This document shows positions 28,379 to 35,670 of a stretch of DNA of 64,000 nt, piece after piece. Under the pieces are notes generated by a model. That model saw only the letters and a program-made list of their open reading frames with translations. It ran no database searches and was not told where the DNA came from. The first letter of the stretch is position 1; each line of letters begins with the position of its first letter. The DNA comes from Cohnella cholangitidis (GTDB lineage: Bacteria > Bacillota > Bacilli > Paenibacillales > Paenibacillaceae), in the NCBI RefSeq assembly GCF_014107495.1, contig NZ_CP041969.1, positions 2,257,501 through 2,321,500 of the forward strand. The letters are read 5' to 3'. Both the position numbers and the translations under genes were made by a program.

Positions 28379-30378
28379 TTATAAGCTGGCCTTTAGCTCC
28401 ATCAATGCGTCGCGAAGCTCCGCGGCCCGCTCGAACTGCAAGCTCTTCGCCGCTTCCTTCATCTCGAACTCGAGCCGTTCGACCATCGACGCGCGATCCT
28501 TCTTCGACAGCTTGCCGAGATCCTCGACTCCGGCCAAATAGCCGCTCTTGCTCTCGGCGGCTTTCGTCGCTTCGATAAGATCGCGAACCTTCTTCACGAT
28601 CGTCTGCGGCGTAATTCCGTGTTTCTCGTTATACGCGAGCTGAATGGTCCGGCGACGCTCGGTTTCTCCTATCGCTTTAGACATAGAATCCGTCATATTG
28701 TCACCGTACATAATAACCCGCCCGCCCGCATTCCGCGCCGCCCGTCCGATCGTCTGGATGAGCGAGCGTTCCGATCGCAAGAACCCTTCCTTATCCGCAT
28801 CCAGGATGGCGACCAACGAGACTTCCGGCAAATCCAAGCCTTCCCTGAGCAGATTGATCCCGATGAGCACGTCGAAAGTCCCTAAGCGAAGATCCCGCAG
28901 GATCGCCATCCGTTCCAACGTCTTAATATCCGAATGGAGATATCGCACCTTAATGCCGACTTCCTTCATATAGTCGGTTAAGTCCTCGGACATTTTTTTC
29001 GTTAAGGTCGTTACGAGCACCCTCTCGTCTTTGGCGATGCGATCGCGAATCTCGCCGAGCAGGTCGTCGATCTGCCCTTCGTCGGACGAAGCTCGATGAT
29101 CGGATCCACCAGTCCGGTCGGGCGGATGATTTGTTCGACTACAGTCGGACAGTGCTCCAATTCGTAAGGTCCCGGCGTAGCGGATACGAATACGAGCTGC
29201 GTCGCCTTCTCCTCGAACTCCTCGAACTTAAGCGGTCGGTTATCCTTCGCGGAGGGCAATCTGAAGCCGTGGTCGACGAGGACCGATTTACGGGCTTGGT
29301 CTCCGTTGTACATGGCCCGCAATTGCGGCAGCGTAACGTGCGATTCGTCGATCACGATCATATAATCGTCCGGGAAGAAGTCCATCAGCGTATATGGAGT
29401 CGCTCCGCGTTCGCGGAACGTCATCGGCCCCGAATAATTCTCGATCCCGGAGCAGAACCCCATCTCGGACATCATCTCGAGATCGTACCGGGTACGTTGC
29501 TCTAACCTCTGGGCCTCGAGCAGTTTGCCCGCTTCCCTTAGCTCGACCAATCTCTCTTCCAATTCCCGCTCGATGTTCACGAGCGCCCGCTTCATCTTCT
29601 CCTCGCCGGTCACGAAGTGAGACCCCGGGAAAATAATGACATGGTCGCGCACGCCGGTAATCTCGCCGGTGAGAACGTCGATTTCCGTAATCCGCTCGAT
29701 CTCGTCCCCGAACATCTCCACGCGAATAGCCGAATCGCCGCGGGAAACCGGGAAAATCTCGATGACGTCCCCGCGCACGCGGAAAGTTCCCCGGACGAAG
29801 TTCAAGTCGTTGCGTTCGTACTGTATGTCGATCAGCTTATGCAGAATCGCGTTTCTCGACTTCTCCATCCCGACCCGCAAGCTCAGCCGCAAATCGCGAT
29901 ACTCCTCCGGAGAACCGAGACCGTAGATGCAGGATACGCTGGCCACGATAATAACGTCTCTTCTCTCGAAGAGAGAAGCCGTCGAGGAATGCCGCATCTT
30001 ATCGATCTCGTCATTGATGCTGGAATCCTTCTCGATGTAGGTGTCCGTAGACGGGATATAAGCTTCCGGTTGGTAATAGTCATAATAACTGACGAAGTAC
30101 TCTACGGCGTTCTCGGGAAAGAACTCCTTGAATTCGCTGCACAATTGCATCGCCAGCGTCTTGTTATGAGCGATAATCAGCGTAGGTTTGTTCACCTTCG
30201 CTATCGTCTGGGCGATCGTATACGTCTTCCCCGTTCCCGTCGCCCCTAGCAGCGTCTGATGCTTCTTGCCTGCGGCAATTCCTTCGGCCAACTGCCGAAT
30301 GGCTTCCGGCTGGTCGCCGGAAGGCGAATATTCAGATACCAGCTTAAAAGGTTTATGTTCTACGTCCGATGCATCCAT
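28379..30378 (-). pseudogene. uvrB: Excinuclease ABC subunit B, split by an apparent one-base deletion
   Basis: UvrB is the damage-verifying helicase of nucleotide excision repair. Start set at ATG 30378 ([11 protein letters not shown]) with AGGGG upstream; a longer reading would include the promoter. The first frame carries Walker A GATGTGKT, the beta-hairpin region [12 protein letters not shown] and motif II IDESH, then leaves frame after LRPTKG. The second frame (28379-29020) holds helicase motifs IV-VI ([22 protein letters not shown]) and the UvrC-binding UVR motif at the end. Restoring one C in AAGGGC-AGATCGAC (near 29074) rebuilds [20 protein letters not shown], about 665 residues. Without it the protein lacks half the helicase core. 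Controlled by a LexA-like box. Confidence 0.85.
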
Positions 30379-30399
30379 CTCCGGTATCCCCTCGATATC

Positions 30400-30447
30400 A
30401 GAATGTGTGTTCCCATGTATTATAACTTTATCCGGGTTGCCCGTCAA
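30400..30447 (-). promoter_or_regulatory. uvrB promoter with LexA (SOS) box
   Basis: Minus strand -35 TTGACG (30447-30442), 17-base spacer, -10 TATAAT (30424-30419), then CATG and GGGAACACACATTCT (30414-30400) over the start point. The 15-mer is identical to that of uvrA. Confidence 0.85.
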
Positions 30448-30558
30448 AAATTCATCCGCTCGAAAATATTCCTTTATCCGACAGAGATATTCCGATTTGT
30501 GATAGGATATGGAAAAAGGCTCCTCCGTTCCATGGAGGCGGCAGATTGGAGATCAGGA

Positions 30559-31599
30559 ATGGGATTGTTCGATTTTCTCAAAGGGCAATTTATCGAAGTC
30601 ATAGAATGGTTGGACGATAAGGGGGTTCTCGTCTATCGCTTCCCCGCGTACGATAACGCGATCAAGATGGGCGCAAAGCTTATCGTGCGCGAATCGCAAA
30701 CCGCGATCTTCGTTAACGAAGGCCAGATCGCCGACGTGTTCGGACCCGGAACCCATACGCTAAGCACGCAGAATTTGCCCGTGCTGACCGCGCTGAATTC
30801 CTGGAAATACGGGTTTAACTCGCCTTTCAAAGCGGATGTCTATTTCCTCAACATGACGAACTTCACGGATCTGAAGTGGGGAACGACGAACCCCGTCATT
30901 ATGCGGGATCCCGAATTCGGCATTATCCGCATGCGGGGCTTCGGCAACTATTCGTTCCGAATCAGCGACCCCGTCGTTTTCCTGAAAGATATATTCGGGA
31001 CGAAACAAGAGCTCACTACGGCGGGGATTACCGGCTTTCTCAAATCCGCGGTCGTATCCGGAATCAGCGACATGATCGGCGAAGCCAAAATCCCGGTAGC
31101 GGACCTCTCCAGCTCCTACGACGAATTGAGCGCCCTCTCCGTCACGCGGTTGCAGCCCCAGTTCGCCGCGATCGGTTTAAGCTTGACGAACGTAACGATC
31201 GAGAATATATCGCTTCCGGAAGAAGTCGAGAAGATGATCGATCGAAGATCGTCCATGAACATTGCGGGCAACCTCGACCAATACATGAAATTCCAGACCG
31301 CGGAAGCCATCCGCGAAGCCGCCAACCAGCCGGACGGAGCGGCCGGGACTGGCGCAGGTCTAGGCGCGGGCATGGCTATGGGGCAAATGATGGGCCAGAT
31401 GATGAACCAAATGAACGGACGGAACTCCGAACCGCGGCAAGCCCCGCCTTCCGAGCAGCAATCGGCACCGCAGCAAGCTCCGGCACAGCAGCAAGCTCCG
31501 GCACAGCAGCAGCCGGGAAGCAAGAAATTTTGTTCCGAATGCGGCGGCAAGCTGGCCGAGAACGCCAAATTCTGCTCCGAATGCGGAAGCAAAACCTAA
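30559..31599 (+). CDS. SPFH-domain protein with C-terminal zinc ribbon (YdjI-like)
   Basis: Start set at ATG 30559 with GGAG eight bases upstream. Residues ~30-240 are the SPFH/virion-core-like domain of the YdjI family (VYRFPAYDNAIKMGAKLIV; VFGPGTHTLSTQNLP). A Gly/Met-rich stretch (GAGLGAGMAMGQMM) and a Gln/Pro/Ala linker with repeated APAQQQ follow. The protein ends with a double CxxC zinc ribbon (FCSECGGK, FCSECGSK). In B. subtilis YdjI is made with PspA and YdjG and recruits PspA to stressed membranes. Here a YdjG-like gene follows 12 bases later, but no pspA is present in the window. 346 residues. Function by analogy. Confidence 0.82.
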   Translation: MGLFDFLKGQFIEVIEWLDDKGVLVYRFPAYDNAIKMGAKLIVRESQTAIFVNEGQIADVFGPGTHTLSTQNLPVLTALNSWKYGFNSPFKADVYFLNMTNFTDLKWGTTNPVIMRDPEFGIIRMRGFGNYSFRISDPVVFLKDIFGTKQELTTAGITGFLKSAVVSGISDMIGEAKIPVADLSSSYDELSALSVTRLQPQFAAIGLSLTNVTIENISLPEEVEKMIDRRSSMNIAGNLDQYMKFQTAEAIREAANQPDGAAGTGAGLGAGMAMGQMMGQMMNQMNGRNSEPRQAPPSEQQSAPQQAPAQQQAPAQQQPGSKKFCSECGGKLAENAKFCSECGSKT

Positions 31600-31611
31600 T
31601 CGGAGGAAGCG

Positions 31612-32727
31612 ATGAACAGCCAACCTTCAGCCATTCGATTTCCCTGCGGGAGCTGCGCGGGTCCTATGGTTTTCGATACGGAAAGCCAGAACTTGAAATG
31701 CCGATATTGCGGATCGGAGCAAGCGATAGACGCCATCATCGAGCAACCGCAAGAGTACTCCTTCTACAGCGACGACGAGGATATGGAAAGCCTGCAGGAT
31801 TGGGGAACGGAACAGCAAGCGATCCATTGCGAATCATGCGGAGGGGAAACGTTGATCCCCGCCGGACAGACCACTTCCCAATGCGTGTTCTGCGGTTCGC
31901 CGAAGGTGCTTGTTCAGGATGATTCCCGAACCATTCGGCCGGAATCCATTATTCCTTTCCAGATCTCGCGCGACGAAGCTCTAAGCTCCTTCGCCGCTTG
32001 GAAGAAGAAACGTTGGTTTCTGCCCAACGCCTTCAAGAAGCAGAACGTAAGCTCGCAGCTTAACAGCATCTATATCCCGTACTGGACCTACGATACCGAA
32101 ACCTATTCCGTCTATTCCGCGGAAGTCGGCATCTATCATTATCGCACCGTGACCCGCACGAGAGTGGTGAACGGTAAAACGGAAACCTATACGGACACGG
32201 AGCGGTATACGGTATGGCACTCTACCCGAGGAGATTATGACCGCAGCTTCGACGATATTCTGATCCCGGCTTCCGGTCATTACGATTCGAACCTGCTGGA
32301 GAAACTCGGGGATTTCAATCTCGGGGAGCTTCACGTTTACCGCCCCGAGTATTTGAGCGGATATATTTCCGAACGATACTCCGTCTCCCGCGAACAAGGC
32401 TGGACTGAAGCGCAGCAAGTAGCGGACGGCCATATCGAATCGGAAGTCAAAAACATTATCGGCGGCGACGAAATCCGCAATCTGAACATTCGAACCTCTT
32501 ACGACGACGTGACTTACAAGCACTTATTGCTGCCGGTGTGGAACGCGAACTATAAGTACAAATCCAAACCGTATTACTATATGGTGAACGGGCAGACGGG
32601 CACGGTTTCCGGCCACGTCCCCCGCAGCGCGATCAAGATCACGCTATTCGTGCTAGCGTGCCTTGGAATCGCGGGCGCAATTATCCTTTTCGTTATGAAC
32701 CAGCAGGTTGATTCAACGGGGTTTTAA
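31612..32727 (+). CDS. TFIIB-type zinc-ribbon membrane protein (YdjG-like)
   Basis: 371 residues with two zinc ribbons near the start (CGSCAG ... CRYCGS and CESCGG ... CVFCGS), then a large beta-rich domain (IPYWTYDTETYSVYSAEVGIYHYRT region). A single transmembrane helix near the C-terminus (ITLFVLACLGIAGAIILFVM) should place the bulk in the cytoplasm. The layout is that of B. subtilis YdjG, which with YdjH anchors the SPFH protein YdjI and PspA. GGAGG precedes ATG. It forms an operon with the SPFH gene. No clear terminator follows directly; 32728-32835 holds no gene I can support, and the repeat array and IS3 element come next. Confidence 0.8.
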   Translation: MNSQPSAIRFPCGSCAGPMVFDTESQNLKCRYCGSEQAIDAIIEQPQEYSFYSDDEDMESLQDWGTEQQAIHCESCGGETLIPAGQTTSQCVFCGSPKVLVQDDSRTIRPESIIPFQISRDEALSSFAAWKKKRWFLPNAFKKQNVSSQLNSIYIPYWTYDTETYSVYSAEVGIYHYRTVTRTRVVNGKTETYTDTERYTVWHSTRGDYDRSFDDILIPASGHYDSNLLEKLGDFNLGELHVYRPEYLSGYISERYSVSREQGWTEAQQVADGHIESEVKNIIGGDEIRNLNIRTSYDDVTYKHLLLPVWNANYKYKSKPYYYMVNGQTGTVSGHVPRSAIKITLFVLACLGIAGAIILFVMNQQVDSTGF

Positions 32728-32835
32728 ATGGAGTCGAAACCGTCCCAAAGACCGGCTACCGCGTAAAACATTACGATTTCATTCTCCAGATTGAATGGTT
32801 CTTGTCGATCACGAAAGTGCGCAAGCAAGAGAAAA

Positions 32836-32967
32836 GCGGCACGCGGTGCCGTTATTTCGAAACTAAACGCCCATTTTTCCGCGTTAGCGGCACGCGGTGC
32901 CGTTATTTCGAAACTAAACGCCCATTTTTCCGCGTTAGCGGCACGCGGTGCCGTTATTTCGGTTCAA
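32836..32967. repeat. Repeat array B, left half: three 51-bp units
   Basis: Copies of GCGGCACGCGGTGCCGTTAT start at 32836, 32887 and 32938 (period 51). Each holds a hairpin TAGCGGCAC/GTGCCGTTA (one G-T pair) around GCG, then TTTCGAAACTAAACGCCC and ATTTTTCCGCG. The third unit is cut 33 bases in by the IS3-family element. Confidence 0.92.
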
Positions 32968-33012
32968 CCCCCTAAGTTTGGACACTCTCGTCCAATTTCA
33001 GGTTCTATCGTA

Positions 33013-33903
33013 TTAAAGCGCGATTTCTCGCGGTTTAATGAGTCCATTTAGATGCTTGCTAAGGTACTCCGCTGGGGACAGATCTTGGAGACTTCCATGG
33101 ATCCGCCTTTCGTTGTAAAAACGAATATATCGATCCACAACGGCAAAAGCTTGCTCGTATGTTTCAAAGACATTTCTCTGGTAACATTCTCGTTCTAAGA
33201 CACTGTGAAACGATTCGATATATGCATTTTTGTTGGGTGTGCGATTAGGCGTGCGTTCGTGCTCAAAGCCCATTTCGTTCGAAAATGCATGGAAAGCATG
33301 GCTACAAAACTGCGGACCATTGTCCGTGCGTATTACGAGCCGATGCTCGTTTACATGCACGTTTCGTTTCAGAAGTGCTTTCTGGACCATCTGCAGGATC
33401 GCCTTGGTATCGCATGATTTGCCTCTGAAATGTGTGACGATGCCGCGGTCATACACGTCTATAATGCTGGCTAAGTAGAAATGTCGACGAAGGCCGGTGA
33501 CATACCCATACTTAATGTCCATTTGCCATAGCTGATTGGGTCCAGTCACCACGCGGTTGTTCGCTACCTTGCGAGGCACACTGTTCTTCACCTCTCTTTG
33601 AGGCTGCAGGACGCCTAGCAACTTGCAAAGACGGTAAACCTTCTTCTTGTTGATACGCAGCTTGTACTGCCTTCTAAGACACAACGTAAGCTTGCGGTAG
33701 CCATAACAAGACTCTTCTTCTTGGGAGAGCAGATGGCGAATGTAGCTTTTGATTCGCGCATCCGAAATCTTCTCTCCACGGTGGTTCCAAGAGTATCCCG
33801 GAACGGGCCGGCCGCCACGAGTTGCTGGCGTAATTGTAGGATGTTGTAGGCGATAGTAATACGTAGAGCGCGGTACCTTGCAAATACGGAGCACCGTTTT
33901 CAC
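33013..33903 (-). CDS. IS3-family transposase OrfB (catalytic part)
   Basis: The DDE integrase-fold domain of the transposase, 296 residues from a GTG. It carries the HTH_21-like region (YIRHLLSQEEESCYGYRKLT), the first Asp in WQMDIKYGYV, the second in VIRTDNGPQF and the Glu in NAYIESFHSVLERE. The frame is open upstream of the GTG as far as the A8 run near 33966-33973. Frameshifting would give LVKKNESTVDTRLEVALPWI and then IAAGYPVKTVLRICK, a smooth OrfAB fusion typical of IS150-type elements. The fusion protein is the active transposase in this family. The catalytic residues are all present, so the element may be active. Confidence 0.92.
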   Translation of the reverse strand: MKTVLRICKVPRSTYYYRLQHPTITPATRGGRPVPGYSWNHRGEKISDARIKSYIRHLLSQEEESCYGYRKLTLCLRRQYKLRINKKKVYRLCKLLGVLQPQREVKNSVPRKVANNRVVTGPNQLWQMDIKYGYVTGLRRHFYLASIIDVYDRGIVTHFRGKSCDTKAILQMVQKALLKRNVHVNEHRLVIRTDNGPQFCSHAFHAFSNEMGFEHERTPNRTPNKNAYIESFHSVLERECYQRNVFETYEQAFAVVDRYIRFYNERRIHGSLQDLSPAEYLSKHLNGLIKPREIAL

Positions 33904-33932
33904 GGGGTAACCGGCAGCAATCCAGGGTAGCG

Positions 33933-34274
33933 CTACTTCGAGTCGGGTGTCGACTGTGGATTCGTTTTTTTTACCAGGTCTCGGAGAATGGCGATCTCCA
34001 AATCCTTCTCTCCAAGCAACTTCATGGCTTGGTCATATCTCTTTTGCAAGTCTTGAGAATCTTTAGTGATCTGATCTACTTGCTGTTTCTTTTTGACCAT
34101 CTCAGCCTGCACCTCATCCCAATATTGGCGTACCCATCTCTGAAGAGTTGATGGAGACATCCCGTGTTCCCTAGCTACATGCTCCGTTCGATATCCGGAG
34201 ACCACCAACGCCACATACTCCTTCTTCAACTCTTCCGTACAATGAAAACGTCTCTTCACGAACATTTCCCCCAC
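33933..34274 (-). CDS. IS3-family OrfA (DNA-binding part)
   Basis: 113 residues: an HTH_28/IS3-type helix-turn-helix (YVALVVSGYRTEHVAREHGM, then SPSTLQRWVRQYW) and a C-terminal leucine-zipper-like coiled coil (LLGEKDLEIAILRDLVKK) used for dimerisation. OrfA binds the inverted repeats and regulates transposition. The coding strand has GGTAAAAAAAACG near the end: eight A, read AAA AAA in frame 0, suited to -1 slippage into OrfB. Near the upstream IR end, GGGGGAAATG precedes the internal ATG (MFVKRRF), an alternative start. Confidence 0.9.
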   Translation of the reverse strand: MGEMFVKRRFHCTEELKKEYVALVVSGYRTEHVAREHGMSPSTLQRWVRQYWDEVQAEMVKKKQQVDQITKDSQDLQKRYDQAMKLLGEKDLEIAILRDLVKKTNPQSTPDSK

Positions 34275-34324
34275 TCATTTAAGTTTACTTTGAGTTGGAG
34301 AAAGTGTCCAAAGGGATTAGGGGG

Positions 34325-34474
34325 CTAAATAGTTTTCCGCGTTAGCGGCACGCGCTGCCGTTATTCCGAAACTAAGCGCCCATTTTTCCGCGTTAGCGGC
34401 ACGCGGTGCCGTTATTCCAAAACTAAACGCCCATTTTCCCGCGTTAGCGGCACGCGGTGCCGTTATTTGAAATT
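34325..34474. repeat. Repeat array B, right half: three 51-bp units
   Basis: Units with GCGGCACGCG(G/C)TGCCG start at 34345, 34396 and 34447, spaced 51. They differ from the left half mainly by TTATTCC for TTATTTC. The 17 bases 34325-34341 complete the unit interrupted at 32967. 34475-34530 shows no gene. Confidence 0.9.
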
Positions 34475-34530
34475 ATGGTAGAAGAGAGACCCCGCCCCTA
34501 ATACCGGAAATCGATATGAACCCTTAAAAG

Positions 34531-34575
34531 AACAGGTTGTCTCTAAATAAACCATATGGGATAGCCTGTTTTTTT
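34531..34575 (+). terminator. Terminator upstream of the SdpR-like gene
   Basis: AACAGGTTGTCTC pairs with GGGATAGCCTGTT (some G-T pairs) over a 14-base loop, followed by seven T. It may be the original terminator of the YdjG-like operon, now separated from it by the IS3 element and array B. Confidence 0.75.
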
Positions 34576-34587
34576 GCGCTGCTCGCG

Positions 34588-34638
34588 TTGACACGATTTA
34601 ATATTTAGCTTATCATCTAAATATAAGATTTAGATGAT
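34588..34638 (+). promoter_or_regulatory. Promoter and operator of the SdpR/SdpI-like pair
   Basis: TTGACA (34588-34593), 17-base spacer, TATCAT (34611-34616). The perfect 11-bp inverted repeat ATCATCTAAAT/ATTTAGATGAT (34612-34638, five-base centre) covers the -10 and start point, the expected place for autorepression by the ArsR-type repressor encoded next. Confidence 0.85.
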
Positions 34639-34686
34639 TATCTAATTGTCAAATCACGAGCTTGAATGACAGAGGTGATCCTATCC

Positions 34687-34968
34687 ATGAACGATGCATT
34701 CAAGGCGCTGTCCGACCCCACCCGAAGGAAAATTCTCCAACTGCTGAAAGAGAAGGATTTGTCCGCGGGGGACATCGCCGATCAATTCAACATTTCCAAA
34801 CCGAGCATCTCGCATCACCTGAACATTCTCAAGCAAGCCCAGCTCGTCCAAGACGAACGCCAGGGGCAAAATATCATTTACTCCATCAATCTTACCGTCA
34901 TGCAGGAAGCCATGGGCTGGTTTCTCGGCATGATCGGCACAAAAGGAGAGTCTACCGATGACAAATGA
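34687..34968 (+). CDS. ArsR-family repressor, SdpR-like
   Basis: 93 residues. Start set at ATG 34687 with AGAGGTGAT ten bases upstream; a longer reading from 34666 spans this site. Winged-helix fold: FKALSDPTRRKILQLLKEKD is the family opening, and AGDIADQFNISKPSISHHLNIL is the recognition helix-turn-helix. There are no metal-binding cysteines (no CxC), which fits the SdpR rather than the metal-sensing branch. The next gene overlaps by 11 bases and is SdpI-like. In B. subtilis SdpR represses sdpRI until membrane-bound SdpI, occupied by the killing factor SdpC, sequesters it. No sdpC-like toxin is seen here, so this may be an orphan immunity or envelope-stress switch. Confidence 0.88.
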   Translation: MNDAFKALSDPTRRKILQLLKEKDLSAGDIADQFNISKPSISHHLNILKQAQLVQDERQGQNIIYSINLTVMQEAMGWFLGMIGTKGESTDDK

Positions 34969-35638
34969 AAATCAAACCGCTCGAAAATTAGGGTCGAGGA
35001 AAGATTGGATTCTACTCGGAACGAACGTGCTGCTGTTCCTTATCCTCTATTTTATCTTTAATGATCGTTTGCCGGATCAAGTCGCTTCGCACTATAACAT
35101 CCGCGGCGAGCAAGACGACACGATGGCCAAATGGAGCTTCTGGCTTATGTATGCCGGTATCGGCGTAGCCTTGCCTACCGTTCTGTCGTTCATGCGCCAT
35201 ATCGATCCGCGCAAAAAAAACTACGCCCGCTTCGAAAGCTATTTCGATCTTATGCGCTGGGCGATCAGCCTTTTCATTCACGCCTTGTTTATGGCGATCA
35301 TCATTGATCAAGCCGGATATCGCTTGCCTATCGTTAATCTTATCGTTGGCGGGTTAGGCCTATTGTGGATCGTCATCGGCAACCGAATGGGGCAAGTGCG
35401 TAGCAACTTCTTCATCGGAATCCGCACGCCGTGGGCGCTGCTCGACGAAAACAACTGGCGCCTCACTCATCGCATGGGAGCCCGGTTATGGGTGGTCTCG
35501 GGAATTTTGATGTTCGCGAGCGCATGGTTCGTTCCTTCTCCATGGATAGCGGCGATCGTGCTGACATGCGCTTTAGGGAGCTCGCTGATTCCCGCCGTCT
35601 ATTCTTACATGCTGCACAGACGGATCTCCAAAGCCTAA
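34958..35638 (+). CDS. SdpI/YfhL-family membrane protein
   Basis: 226 residues with about six membrane helices. The N-terminal DUF1648 motif is visible (LPDQVASHYNIRGEQDD and MAKW), as is the SdpI-family signature NFFIGIRTPWALLDENNWRLTHRMGARLW. The family gives immunity to the cannibalism toxin SdpC and serves as receptor for the repressor SdpR. The gene overlaps the repressor gene by 11 bases, so the two are translationally coupled. GGAG lies inside the repressor gene ten bases before ATG. A secreted hydrolase gene follows 32 bases later with its own ribosome site and may belong to the same transcript. Confidence 0.88.
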   Translation: MTNENQTARKLGSRKDWILLGTNVLLFLILYFIFNDRLPDQVASHYNIRGEQDDTMAKWSFWLMYAGIGVALPTVLSFMRHIDPRKKNYARFESYFDLMRWAISLFIHALFMAIIIDQAGYRLPIVNLIVGGLGLLWIVIGNRMGQVRSNFFIGIRTPWALLDENNWRLTHRMGARLWVVSGILMFASAWFVPSPWIAAIVLTCALGSSLIPAVYSYMLHRRISKA

Positions 35639-35670
35639 ACATTTTATTTAAGATACGGAGGATTTAATCC

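Larger units (their letters stand above)
32968..34324 (-). mobile_element. IS3-family (IS150-like) insertion sequence
   Basis: About 1357 bases. The ends are imperfect inverted repeats beginning CCCCCTAA, both containing TTTGGACACT. orfA and orfB lie on the minus strand with a -1 frameshift site between them. The element sits inside repeat array B. The flanks (33 and 17 bases of a unit) add up to 50, close to one 51-base unit, which supports the chosen ends. No clear target duplication is visible. Confidence 0.88.

Noticed and set aside
32791..33051. 86-residue ORF with AARGAVISKLNAHFSAL repeats over array B
   Set aside because: A by-product of the 51-base repeats that runs into the IS3 end; no ribosome site.
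32960..34335. Target-site duplication of the IS3 element
   Set aside because: Flanks TTCAA and CTAAA show no exact direct repeat.
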